Source: Methylobacterium crusticola (GTDB lineage: Bacteria; Pseudomonadota; Alphaproteobacteria; Rhizobiales; Beijerinckiaceae). From it: DNA of 59,978 nt. The translations under genes and the position numbers were made by a program. The notes under the pieces were generated by a model. The model was not told the DNA's origin and ran no database searches. It worked only from the letters and a program-made list of their open reading frames with translations. Positions 37,820 through 46,742 of this stretch are shown here, one piece after another (the first letter of the stretch is position 1; every line of letters starts with the position of its first letter). The stretch is from NCBI RefSeq assembly GCF_003574465.1, contig NZ_QOWC01000021.1, positions 1 through 59,978 on the forward strand, in the 5' to 3' direction.

Positions 37820-39892
37820 ATGGCGCGGCTGTCGGTCGATATCGGGGGCACCTTCACGGACATCGTCCTCGAGGCGGGGGGACGGCGCCGGACGACGAAG
37901 CTCCTGACGACCCCGCGGGCGCCCGAGGAGGCGGTGCTCGCCGGCACGCGGGCGCTCCTGGCCGAGGCCTCGCTGGGCTTTCGCGACCTCGCGCTCTTCG
38001 TCCACGGCACCACGCTCGCCACCAACGCCCTGATCGAGCGCAGGGGCGCCCGGGTCGCGCTGATCGCGACCGAGGGGTTCCGCGACGTCGTCGAGATCGG
38101 CGACGAGGGCCGCTACGACCAGTACGACCTCGACATCGACAAGCCGGTCCCGCTGGTGCCGCGCCGCCTGCGCTTCACGGTGCCCGAGCGGATCGACGTC
38201 CACGGCGTCGTCCGGCTTCCCCTCGACGAGGCCGCCGTCGTGGCGGTCGCCGCGGCCCTGCGCCGCGAGGCGGTCGAGGCGGTCGCCGTGGCGTTCCTGC
38301 ACGCCTACGCCGACGCCGGCCACGAGCGCCGGGTGCGCGAGATCCTGTCGGATTCCTGCCCGGGCCTCTGGGTGACCCTCGCCTCGGACGTCGCCCCCGA
38401 GATCCGGGAGTACGAGCGCACCTCGACGGCGATCGCCAACGCCTACGTGCAGCCGATGATGGCGCGCTACCTCGGGCGCCTGCGCGACGCCTTCGCGGCG
38501 GAGGGCGCGACGGCGCCGATCCACCTGATGACGTCGGGCGGCTCGCTCGCGAGCCTCGACACCGCGAGCCGCTTCCCGATCCGCCTCGTCGAGTCCGGTC
38601 CCGCCGGCGGGGCGATCCTCGCGGCCCGGGTCGCGGCCGAGCGCGGCGAGACCCGCGTGCTCTCCTTCGACATGGGCGGCACGACGGCCAAGATCTGCCT
38701 GATCGAGCGCTTCGAGCCCCTCAAGTCGCGCAGCTTCGAGGTCGACCGGGCGGCGCGCTTCCTGAAGGGCAGCGGGCTCCCGGTGCGCATCCCGGTGATC
38801 GAGATGATCGAGATCGGCGCCGGCGGCGGCTCGCTCGCCCGCGTCGACGCCCTGCGGCGGATCACCGTGGGGCCCGACAGCGCCGGCTCGGAGCCGGGCC
38901 CGGCCTGCTACGGGCGCGGCGGCACCGTGCCGGCCGTCACCGACGCCGACCTCGTCCTCGGCCGCATCGACCCCGCGCGCTTCGCCGGCGGCACCATCGC
39001 GCTCTCGCCCGACGCCGCCGCGCGGGCGCTCGATGCGGCGGTGGGAGCCCCGCTCGCGCTCGCGACCGGGACGGCCGCCTACGGCGTCGTCGAGATCGTC
39101 GACGAGAACATGGCGAACGCCGCCCGCGTCCACGCGGTCGAGCGCGGGCTCTCGGTGCGGGAGCACACGCTGATCGCCTTCGGGGGCGCGGCGCCGCTCC
39201 ACGCCGCGCGCCTCGCCGAGAAGCTCGGGATCGACCGCATCATCGTGCCGCCGGACGCCGGCGTCGGCTCGGCCGTGGGGTTCCTGCGGGCGCCCGCGGC
39301 CTACGAGGTGGTGCGCTCCCGCTACATGCGCCTCGACGGCTTCGACCCGGAGGCCGCCAACGATCTCCTCGGCGCCATGGGCGAGGAGGCCGAGGCCCTG
39401 ACCCGCAGCGCCGCGGGCGACCGTCCGCTCACCGCCGCCCGCACGGCCTTCATGCGCTACCTCGGGCAGGGGCACGAGATCGCCGTGACGCTGCCGGCGC
39501 GCGAACTCGCCCCGGGGGACGCCGAGGGCCTGCGGGAGGCCTTCGAGGCGGCCTACCGGCGCCTGTTCTCGCGCCACATCCCGGGCGCCGTGATCGAGAT
39601 CCTGACCTGGGCGGTCGCCATCGGCACCGACGAGCCGGCCCCGCCCCGCCTGCCCGACGCCCCACCGGCCGCGGGCCCCCGGCCGGTGGGCGCGCGCGCG
39701 ACGCTCATGGGCGCCGACGCCGCGCCGGTCGCGATCCCGGTCTACGCCCGCGACGACTTCTCGCCCGGCGCCACCGTCGAGGGGCCGGCGATCGTCGTGG
39801 AGGCCGGCACCTCCACCTTCGTGAGCCCGGCCTTCCGGGTCTCGCTCGATTGCGGGGGAGCCCTCGTGCTCCAGCGCAAGGCCACACGCTGA
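37820..39892 (+). CDS. hyuA: Hydantoinase/oxoprolinase subunit A
   Basis: A 690-residue ATP-dependent hydantoinase/oxoprolinase family protein. N-terminal Hydant_A_N domain with SVDIGGTFTDIVLE and GTTLATNALIER, then the hydantoinase_A domain with FDMGGTTAKICLIE and the GAGGGSLARVD and GPDSAGSEPGPACYGRGG blocks. Such proteins pair with HyuB to open 5-oxoproline, N-methylhydantoin or related cyclic amides with ATP, or act as acetone/acetophenone carboxylase subunits. ATG 37820 follows a G-rich segment. hyuB begins 15 bp after its stop. The sigma-54 element upstream suggests nitrogen control. Confidence 0.93.
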   Translation: MARLSVDIGGTFTDIVLEAGGRRRTTKLLTTPRAPEEAVLAGTRALLAEASLGFRDLALFVHGTTLATNALIERRGARVALIATEGFRDVVEIGDEGRYDQYDLDIDKPVPLVPRRLRFTVPERIDVHGVVRLPLDEAAVVAVAAALRREAVEAVAVAFLHAYADAGHERRVREILSDSCPGLWVTLASDVAPEIREYERTSTAIANAYVQPMMARYLGRLRDAFAAEGATAPIHLMTSGGSLASLDTASRFPIRLVESGPAGGAILAARVAAERGETRVLSFDMGGTTAKICLIERFEPLKSRSFEVDRAARFLKGSGLPVRIPVIEMIEIGAGGGSLARVDALRRITVGPDSAGSEPGPACYGRGGTVPAVTDADLVLGRIDPARFAGGTIALSPDAAARALDAAVGAPLALATGTAAYGVVEIVDENMANAARVHAVERGLSVREHTLIAFGGAAPLHAARLAEKLGIDRIIVPPDAGVGSAVGFLRAPAAYEVVRSRYMRLDGFDPEAANDLLGAMGEEAEALTRSAAGDRPLTAARTAFMRYLGQGHEIAVTLPARELAPGDAEGLREAFEAAYRRLFSRHIPGAVIEILTWAVAIGTDEPAPPRLPDAPPAAGPRPVGARATLMGADAAPVAIPVYARDDFSPGATVEGPAIVVEAGTSTFVSPAFRVSLDCGGALVLQRKATR

Positions 39893-39906
39893 CCGGGACG
39901 GCAACC

Positions 39907-41544
39907 ATGCGCGCGCAGCCAGGCGAGATCGAGTGGCAGGTGATGTGGAACCGCCTGATCGCCGTGGTGGAGGAGCAGGCGCAGGTCCTGCTCCGCACCG
40001 CCTTCAGCCCGATCGTGCGCGAGGCGGGCGACCTCTCGGCCGGCCTCTTCGACCGGCGCGGCCGCATGCTGGCCCAGGCCGTCACCGGGACGCCCGGCCA
40101 CGTCAACTCGATGGCCGAGGCGGTCAAGCACTTCATCGCGCGGTTTCCCCTCGAGACGATGAGGGCCGGCGACATCTACATCACGAACGATCCCTGGATG
40201 GGGACGGGCCACCTCAACGACTTCGTGCTGACGACCCCGTGCTTCCACCGGGGCCGGCTCGTCGGCCTGTTCTCGTGCACGAGCCACCTCATGGACATCG
40301 GCGGCCTCGGCGTCGGGCCGGACGCGACGGACGTGTTCATGGAGGGCCTCTACATCCCCCACCTCAAGCTCGCCGAGGAGGGCCGCCTCAACGCGACGCT
40401 CATGGCGATGATCGAGGCGAACACCCGCCTGCCGATCGACACCGTGGGCGACACCTACTCGCTCGCCGCCTGCAACGACGTCGGCTGCCGCCGGCTCGTC
40501 GAGATGATGGAGGAGTTCGGCCTCGCGGACCTCGACGCCCTCGCCGACCACGTCTGCGACCGCTCGGAGGCCGCCGTGCTGGAGCAGGTCGCCGCGCTGC
40601 CGCCGGGCGCCTGGTCCTACGCCATGACGGTCGACGGCTACGACGCGCCCGTGACCCTGAGGGCGACCACGACCGTGTCGGGCGAGGGCATCCACGTCGA
40701 CTTCTCGGGCACCGGGCCCGCCTCCGGGCGCGGCATCAACGTGCCCCTCGCCTACACGACGGCCTACACGGTGTTCGGCCTCGGCTGCGCCGTCGCGCCC
40801 CGCATCCCGAACAACGCGGGCTCGCTCGCGCGCCTCACCGTCTCGGCGCCCGAAGGCTCGATCCTCAACGCCCGGAAGCCCGCCCCGGTCTCGTCCCGCC
40901 ACATCATCGGGCAGATGCTGCCCGACATGGTGTTCGGCTGCCTGCGGCAGGCGATTCCCGACCGGGTGCCGGCGGAGGGCACCTCCTGCCTCTGGAACAT
41001 CAACCTGCGGGGCCGCGCGCAGGACGCCAACGGCAACCACGGCTTCAGCATGGCGGTGACGTCGAACGGCGGCACGGGGGCGCGGCCCCGCAAGGACGGC
41101 CTCTCGGCCACCGCCTACCCGTCGGGCGTGAAGGGCACCCCGGTCGAGATCGCCGAGGCGCTGACGCCGACGCTGTTCTGGCGCAAGGAGCTGCGGCCGG
41201 ATTCGGGCGGGGCCGGCCGCCAGCGCGGCGGCCACGGGCAGGTGATCGAGATCGCCAGCGCCACCGGCGAGCCGTTCGAGATCCTGGCCGCCTTCGACCG
41301 CATCCACCATCCCCCGCGGGGCCGCGACGGCGGCCGGGACGGCGCGGCCGGCGCGATCCGGCTGGCCTCGGGGGCGACGCTGCAGGGCAAGGGGCTCCAG
41401 ACCGTCCCGGCCGGCGACCGGCTCGTCCTCCTCACGCCCGGCGGCGGCGGCCTCGGCGACCCGGGCGAGCGCGCCGCCGACGCGCTCGCCCGGGAGGTCG
41501 CGGACGGGCTCGTGACGCCTCCCGGCGCCCCGGGCGCGCGCTAG
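39907..41544 (+). CDS. hyuB: Hydantoinase/oxoprolinase subunit B
   Basis: A 545-residue hydantoinase_B family protein: starts EIEWQVMWNRLIAVVEEQA, then LRTAFSPIVREAGDLSAGLFD, the strongly conserved NDPWMGTGHLNDF, GRGINVPLAYT, and C-terminal GGxGxxGDP-type sequence (GGGGLGDPGERA). It forms the catalytic complex with HyuA. The start ATG 39907 is 15 bp after hyuA with only a weak GGGACGG upstream, suggesting coupling. The specific substrate cannot be told from sequence; see hyuA. Confidence 0.93.
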   Translation: MRAQPGEIEWQVMWNRLIAVVEEQAQVLLRTAFSPIVREAGDLSAGLFDRRGRMLAQAVTGTPGHVNSMAEAVKHFIARFPLETMRAGDIYITNDPWMGTGHLNDFVLTTPCFHRGRLVGLFSCTSHLMDIGGLGVGPDATDVFMEGLYIPHLKLAEEGRLNATLMAMIEANTRLPIDTVGDTYSLAACNDVGCRRLVEMMEEFGLADLDALADHVCDRSEAAVLEQVAALPPGAWSYAMTVDGYDAPVTLRATTTVSGEGIHVDFSGTGPASGRGINVPLAYTTAYTVFGLGCAVAPRIPNNAGSLARLTVSAPEGSILNARKPAPVSSRHIIGQMLPDMVFGCLRQAIPDRVPAEGTSCLWNINLRGRAQDANGNHGFSMAVTSNGGTGARPRKDGLSATAYPSGVKGTPVEIAEALTPTLFWRKELRPDSGGAGRQRGGHGQVIEIASATGEPFEILAAFDRIHHPPRGRDGGRDGAAGAIRLASGATLQGKGLQTVPAGDRLVLLTPGGGGLGDPGERAADALAREVADGLVTPPGAPGAR

Positions 41545-41891
41545 CCCGGGCCGGACGCCGCGCGACGACCGGCGCGAGCCCGGGCGGTCCGCCGTCTGGC
41601 ACGCTCCTTGTATGACGATGTTCCGAAGCGCAGCATCGCTCCGGCGACAGCTCCAGGTTGGCGTGCCGTTGGTCTGTTGAGGTGCGGGATGACCGGCCCT
41701 TCACGACAGCTCCGGCGCGGACCGGGAGGTTCGCGTCCCCGCGCCGCCCCGAGCCCCCGCCCCGTGCGCACGCCCCCGCCCCGCGCTGCGGCGCGCCGCG
41801 GCGGCCGCAACCGCGGCGCGCCGGAACCCCACGCGGGCGCAATCTCCATCGGACCGGACACCCTGGCGACCCAAACCCAAGGAGAGCGGAC
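41545..41891. other. Intergenic region upstream of the ABC-importer genes
   Basis: No gene. It carries a sigma-54-like element at 41596-41612 and, just before the next start, AGGAGAG. The region 41620-41690 is less GC-rich than the surroundings and likely the 5' leader. No riboswitch fold was recognised. Confidence 0.4.
41596..41612 (+). promoter_or_regulatory. Weak sigma-54-like element
   Basis: CTGGCACGCTCCTTGTA: the -24 half TGGCACG is perfect, but the -12 half reads TTGTA instead of TTGCA and one purine position differs. It is the second such element within 4 kb, ahead of another nitrogen-compound gene set. Confidence 0.35.
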
Positions 41892-42944
41892 ATGTGCGAC
41901 CGTCACGGCAGCTACACCGTCCCCGATCTCTCGCGGCTGCGGCCGAGCCGGCGGCGCTTCGTCGCCTCGGCGGCGGCCTCGCTCACCCTCGCGGTCGCGC
42001 CGGGCGGCATCGGCCGCGCCCTGGCGGGCACCAGCATCAAGGCGACCCACGGGACCGGCTTCTGCAACCTGAACTTCTTCCTCGCCGAGGCGATGCAACT
42101 CGCCAAGGACGACGGGCTGACCATCGACTTCGTCAACACGCCGACCTTCTCTGACCAGGTCACGTTCCTGGGCATGGGGCAGGTCGATGCGGGCGTGATG
42201 CCCTACACGAGCTTCATGGCGCTCTACGACGCCGGCGCGCCCGTGAAGATCGTGGCCGGGGGCGGCATCGAGGGCTGCGTGATCGTGGCCCGGCCCGGCC
42301 TCGACAGTCCCGAGAAGCTCAAGGGCAAGACGCTCGGCACCTTCCAGCTCGATACGCTCGAGGTGCTGCCCTACGACTGGCTGAAGAAGAACAACGTCAG
42401 CTTCAAGGACATCACTGTGCGCTACATGGGCTCGACGCCCGAGGCGGTCGAGGCGTTCAAGGCCGGTGCCCTCGACATCATCTCGACGATCGAGCCCTAC
42501 GGCACGGCGCTCCTCAACGACGTCAAGGGGGCGGTCAAGCTCTCGGACGGCACCGACATCTACGGCAAGGGCTACACCGACTGCGTGCTGGCGACGCGCA
42601 CCGACCTGATCGCGAAGAGCCCGGCGGCCGTGAAGGCCCTGATCAAGGGCATGATGAAGGCGCAGCTCATGGCCGAGACCCGGCCCCAGGAGGCCCTGAA
42701 CACGCTCGTCGGCTCCTACTACAAGACCTCGATGGAGAACGCCCAGCTGGCGATGGGCCGCCAGCCCTCGGTCGTGGACGCCCGCAACCAGACGCAGTTC
42801 ATCCTCGACCGCACCGACTCGGTCGCCGAGATGGGCTACATCAAGAAGAAGCCCGGGCGCGACGCCATCGACTGGACGCTCCTCGAGCAGGTCATCGCGG
42901 AGAATCCGGACCTCTACGGCAAGCTCAAGCTGAAGTCGGCCTGA
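41892..42944 (+). CDS. ABC transporter substrate-binding protein (NMT1/SsuA-like), Tat-exported
   Basis: A 350-residue periplasmic binding protein with an N-terminal twin-arginine signal (SRRRFVASAAASLTLAV, about 19-35, ending ALAG), then HGTGFCNLNFFLAEAMQLAKDDGL, typical of the NMT1/THI5-like fold. A strong AGGAGAG precedes ATG 41892. It is followed by a permease (4 bp) and an ATPase (overlap), so the importer is complete. Together with the amidohydrolase downstream it likely imports the amidohydrolase substrate, perhaps a nitrogen heterocycle. Use of the Tat route suggests a folded or cofactor-assisted protein, but that is inference. Confidence 0.9.
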   Translation: MCDRHGSYTVPDLSRLRPSRRRFVASAAASLTLAVAPGGIGRALAGTSIKATHGTGFCNLNFFLAEAMQLAKDDGLTIDFVNTPTFSDQVTFLGMGQVDAGVMPYTSFMALYDAGAPVKIVAGGGIEGCVIVARPGLDSPEKLKGKTLGTFQLDTLEVLPYDWLKKNNVSFKDITVRYMGSTPEAVEAFKAGALDIISTIEPYGTALLNDVKGAVKLSDGTDIYGKGYTDCVLATRTDLIAKSPAAVKALIKGMMKAQLMAETRPQEALNTLVGSYYKTSMENAQLAMGRQPSVVDARNQTQFILDRTDSVAEMGYIKKKPGRDAIDWTLLEQVIAENPDLYGKLKLKSA

Positions 42945-42948
42945 GCCC

Positions 42949-43890
42949 ATGGCCATCGACGTCGCGCGCCCTCCCCTCGCGGCGGCCGAGCGGGGCGAGC
43001 CGCCCCTCGCCGCCGCGCCCGCCCGCCGGTTCACCCCGTCGCCGGCCTGGCGGCAGGCCGCGAGCCGGATCGGCTGGACCCTCGTCTCCGTCGGCTGCTT
43101 CGCGGGCCTGTGGGAGCTCCTGTGGGCCTTCGGGATCGCCGATCCGAAGCTGCTCCCGCCGCCCCACGTCTTCCTCGGCAGCCTCGCCGACCAGGCGCGG
43201 TTCTTCAACACCGCGCAGCGCTGGCAGATCGGCGTCGGCATGAACAGCGGGCCGAGTCCCGCCATGGCGGTGCTGATCACCGTCCTGTCCTCCACCGGCC
43301 GGGTGCTGGCCGGGCTGCTCCTCGCCGCCATCCTGTCGATCGGCGTCGGGGTGGCGATCCGCTACGTCGCGATCATCGAGAAGCTGACCCTGCCCACCAT
43401 CACCCTGCTGGCGCCGGTCTCCCCGATCGCCTGGCTGCCGGTGGCGATCTTCCTGTTCGGGATCGGCAACGCGCCCGCGATCTTCATGGTCTTCATCGCG
43501 CTGTTCTTCACCATGGTGCTCTCCACCATCAACCAGATCGACGGCGTCAACCGCAACTTCCTGAACGTCGCCCGCACCATGGGGGCGACGAAGCGCCAGA
43601 TCTACGCCCGGGTGATCATCCCGGCGATCCTGCCGGGCCTGCTCGTGGTGCTGCGCCTCAACCTGTTCGGGGCCTGGATGGTGGTGCTGGTGGCGGAGGC
43701 GACCGGCGTCGGGTACGGGCTTGGCCAGGTCATCATGCTGGCCCGCAACACCTTCAACCCGTCGCTGGTCTTCTTCACCATCACGCTGATCGGCCTCCTC
43801 GGCTTCGGGTTCGACCTCGTGTTCCGAATGGTGCAGCGGCGCCTCCTGTACTGGGTGCCCCAGACCGCGGGGGTGCTGCGTGGCCTCTGA
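42949..43890 (+). CDS. ABC transporter permease
   Basis: A 313-residue inner-membrane permease of the SsuC/TauC type with about six to seven helices (about 40-65, 105-135, 145-180, 195-220, 235-270). The ATPase-contact EAA loop is visible as ARTMGATKRQIYARVIIPAILPG. The first 45 residues are a Pro/Ala-rich cytoplasmic extension. It starts four bases after the binding protein stop and overlaps the ATPase gene. Confidence 0.92.
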   Translation: MAIDVARPPLAAAERGEPPLAAAPARRFTPSPAWRQAASRIGWTLVSVGCFAGLWELLWAFGIADPKLLPPPHVFLGSLADQARFFNTAQRWQIGVGMNSGPSPAMAVLITVLSSTGRVLAGLLLAAILSIGVGVAIRYVAIIEKLTLPTITLLAPVSPIAWLPVAIFLFGIGNAPAIFMVFIALFFTMVLSTINQIDGVNRNFLNVARTMGATKRQIYARVIIPAILPGLLVVLRLNLFGAWMVVLVAEATGVGYGLGQVIMLARNTFNPSLVFFTITLIGLLGFGFDLVFRMVQRRLLYWVPQTAGVLRGL

Positions 43891-44698
43891 GCGGCGCGAG
43901 CCGCACTCGTCCCGGGACGCGGTGGTGTGCCGGCGCGTGTCGAAGGTCTGGGCCGCCGGCACGGCCCGGGCGCACGAGGCCCTGCGTGACATCGACCTCG
44001 ACGTGGCCCCCGGCGAGTTCGTGGTCTTCCTCGGCCCCTCCGGCTGCGGGAAGAGCACGCTCCTCTACCTCATCGCCGGCCTGGAGCCGGCGACCGGCGG
44101 CGAGATCTGGTCGTTCCACGACCGGATCGCCGCGCCCTCGCCGGAGCGCAGCCTGATCTTCCAGGAGACCTCGCTGTTTCCCTGGCTGGCGGTGTGGCAG
44201 AACGTCAGCTTCGGCCTGTCCCTGAAAGGCGTGCCGGACGGCGAGCGCCGCAGCATCGCCCGGGCCGCGCTCCAGCGGGTCGGGCTCGCGGAGGCCTTCG
44301 ACAAGCGGCCCGACGAGCTCTCGGGCGGCATGCGCCAGCGGGTGGCGGTCGCCCGGGCGCTGGCGATGCGCCCCAAGGTGCTGCTGATGGACGAGCCGTT
44401 CGCGGCCCTCGACGTGCAGACGCGCCAGAAGATGCAGGATTTCCTGCTCGACGTCTGGCGCGACAGCGGCGCCTCGGTGCTGTTCGTGACCCACCACATC
44501 GACGAGGCGGTGGCGCTCGCCGACCGCATCGTGGTGTTCACGGCGCGGCCGGGACGGATCAAGACCGTCGTCCGCAACGACCTGCCGCGGCCCCGCGACC
44601 CGTTCTCGCCCGGCAGCGAGCGGCTCCGGCGCGAGCTCACCGAACTCCTGCGCGACGAGGTCGACCGCGCCTTCGCCGAGCAGGAGGCGCTCGCCTGA
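43880..44698 (+). CDS. ABC transporter ATP-binding protein (SsuB/TauB-like)
   Basis: A 272-residue ATPase: Walker A GPSGCGKST, Q-loop FQETSLFPWL, signature LSGGMRQRVAVARAL, Walker B VLLMDEPFAALD, and the H-loop TH. The start is GTG 43880, inside the last codons of the permease (11-bp overlap), showing coupling. It powers the importer formed with the two preceding genes. Confidence 0.94.
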   Translation: MASERREPHSSRDAVVCRRVSKVWAAGTARAHEALRDIDLDVAPGEFVVFLGPSGCGKSTLLYLIAGLEPATGGEIWSFHDRIAAPSPERSLIFQETSLFPWLAVWQNVSFGLSLKGVPDGERRSIARAALQRVGLAEAFDKRPDELSGGMRQRVAVARALAMRPKVLLMDEPFAALDVQTRQKMQDFLLDVWRDSGASVLFVTHHIDEAVALADRIVVFTARPGRIKTVVRNDLPRPRDPFSPGSERLRRELTELLRDEVDRAFAEQEALA

Positions 44699-44748
44699 CG
44701 AGCGCAGGCGGCCACCGACACCGATCGACCCCCACAGGAGGACGGCGC

Positions 44749-46290
44749 ATGGGCACGTCTCTGATCCGCAGCCGGCGGATGATCACCCGCACCCTCGGCC
44801 ACGACGCCTGGGAGGAGATCGCCGACGGCGCCGTGCTGCAGGAGGACGGCCGCATCGCGGCCGTCGGGTCCTACGACGACCTGAGCCGTCGCTACCGGGA
44901 CGCCCCGGTCGTCGGCACCGGCAACGAGATCCTGCTTCCGGGCTTCGTCAACGGCCACCACCATGTCGGCCTGACGCCGGTGCAGCTCGGCTCGCCCGAC
45001 ATGCCGCTCGAGCTGTGGTTCGTCACCCGGATGGTCGCCCGCAACCTCGACCTCTACCTCGACACGCTCTACTCGGCGTTCGAGATGATCGGCTCGGGCA
45101 TCACCACCGTGCAGCACATCCACGGCTGGCTGCCCGGCACGCTCGCGGACGTCGAGGCGCGCTCCGCCGAGGTCATCCGCGCCTATCGCGACGTCGGCAT
45201 GCGGGTGTCGTACTGCTTCGCGGTGCGCGACCAGAACCGCCTCGTTTACCAGGCCGACGCGGACTTCGTGGCGAGCCTGCCGGCCCCGCTGCAGGACCCG
45301 ATGAAGCGCTGGTTCGAGCGCTTCAAAATGTCCCTCGACGACAACCTCGCGCTGTTCCGCAACCTCCACTCGGCCCAGGCCGGCCAGGAGCGGGTGCGCA
45401 TCCAGCTCGCCCCCGCGAACCTGCACTGGTGCTCCGACGCGGCCCTGGAGCGCCTGGCGGGCCTGTCGGAATCCCACGACGTGCCGATGCACATGCACCT
45501 CGTCGAGACCGCCTACCAGAAAGCGTACGCCGAGCGGCGCGGCGGCGGCACGGCGGTGGAGTACCTCGACCGCTTCGGGATGCTCGGGCCGCGCCTGACG
45601 CTCGGGCACGGGGTCTGGCTGAACGAGGCCGACATCGACCGGCTCGCCGAGACCGGCAGCTGCATCTGCCACAATTGCTCGTCGAACTTCCGGCTGCGCT
45701 CCGGCGTCGCCGCGCTCAACCGGTTCGAGGCCCGGGGCATCAACACGGCGATCGGCCTCGACGAGGCCGGCATCAACGACGACCGCGACATGCTCCAGGA
45801 GATGCGCCTCGTCCTGCGCGCCCACCGGGTGCCCGGCATGGGCGACGACGAGGTGCCGGGCATGGCGCAGGTGCTCCGGATGGCCACCGTCGGCGGCGCG
45901 CGCACCACCGCGTTCGGCGACCGCCTCGGGACGCTCGAGGTCGGCAAGGCCGCCGACCTCGTGCTCCTCGACTGGAACCAGATCGCCTACCCCTACCTCG
46001 ACGACGAGACGCCCCTCCTCGACGCCGTGATCCAGCGCGCCAAGACCGGCGGCGTTACCACGGTCATGTGCGCCGGCGAGGTGATCTATCGCGACGGCCG
46101 CTTCACCCGGGTCGACCGCGACGCGGCGCTGAAGGCCCTGCACGACGACCTCTCGAAGGCCCTCGCCGACGACGAGGTCGAGCGCCGGGCGCTCTCGAAG
46201 GCGCTCCTGCCCCACGCGCGCCGCTTCTACGCCGACTACATCGACCCCTCCCGCCACGAGCCGTTCTACCGGCCGAGCTCACGGACCTGA
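44749..46290 (+). CDS. Metal-dependent amidohydrolase / deaminase (TrzN/AtzA-like)
   Basis: A 513-residue amidohydrolase of the cytosine-deaminase/chlorohydrolase type: composite N-terminal beta domain, GFVNGHHHVGLTP metal motif, HMHLVETAYQ, GHGVWL, and GLDEAGINDD with the catalytic Asp. It is longer than most because of a helical insert (about 150-230). AGGAGG precedes ATG 44749. It is 50 bp after the ABC ATPase and in the same direction, so the importer probably delivers its substrate: an aminated or chlorinated N-heterocycle, guanine-like compound or cyclic amide; sequence alone does not decide. Confidence 0.9.
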   Translation: MGTSLIRSRRMITRTLGHDAWEEIADGAVLQEDGRIAAVGSYDDLSRRYRDAPVVGTGNEILLPGFVNGHHHVGLTPVQLGSPDMPLELWFVTRMVARNLDLYLDTLYSAFEMIGSGITTVQHIHGWLPGTLADVEARSAEVIRAYRDVGMRVSYCFAVRDQNRLVYQADADFVASLPAPLQDPMKRWFERFKMSLDDNLALFRNLHSAQAGQERVRIQLAPANLHWCSDAALERLAGLSESHDVPMHMHLVETAYQKAYAERRGGGTAVEYLDRFGMLGPRLTLGHGVWLNEADIDRLAETGSCICHNCSSNFRLRSGVAALNRFEARGINTAIGLDEAGINDDRDMLQEMRLVLRAHRVPGMGDDEVPGMAQVLRMATVGGARTTAFGDRLGTLEVGKAADLVLLDWNQIAYPYLDDETPLLDAVIQRAKTGGVTTVMCAGEVIYRDGRFTRVDRDAALKALHDDLSKALADDEVERRALSKALLPHARRFYADYIDPSRHEPFYRPSSRT

Positions 46291-46742
46291 GGCGCGGCGG
46301 GCGGCCCCGTCGCGCGCCCGGGGCCGGCACCGACGCGCCGGCGCCCGCCGGGCGAGAGCCCTGGGCGGACCGCAGGCCACCGCGGTCGCCCAGGGCCTCA
46401 GCGTCCGAACGGGAGGGCCGCTGATCACCGGAAGAACCCGCCCTGGTGCGACCGGGCAGTGGTCGGCGGGTCCCCGGAGGCGACGGTGTTACCGCATGCT
46501 TGCGCGCAGCACGTCGTCCATTTGCAGGAGGCGGCCGGCGCCGCTTCCCCGGCCTTGCCCCGTCGCGCGGACGCCCGGTCCCCTGGGGCGGACCCCGCCG
46601 GGGCGGTGCCGGGGCGGGGCTCCCTCGGACGCCGCGGACGCGTGCGGCAGTCTGTCCGGGCGGCGGGCGCCCGCCGCCGGACCCGCGCAGCCGATCCGGC
46701 GTTGACCCGCGGGTCGATGCCCGAGGCGAGCGACGGAGCCCG
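46291..46742. other. Intergenic region upstream of larC
   Basis: About 450 bp without a convincing gene. A minus-strand frame ending near 46425 looks protein-like in its last 40 codons but has no start. There is no NikR-type palindrome or known riboswitch that I recognise, although a metal-responsive element would be expected before lar genes. The gene start is preceded only by a short CGGAG. Confidence 0.35.

Noticed and set aside
46425..46560. Protein-like minus-strand frame before larC
   Set aside because: The Cys-containing tail looks plausible, but there is no start codon with a ribosome binding site and the frame continues as an antisense shadow of larC.
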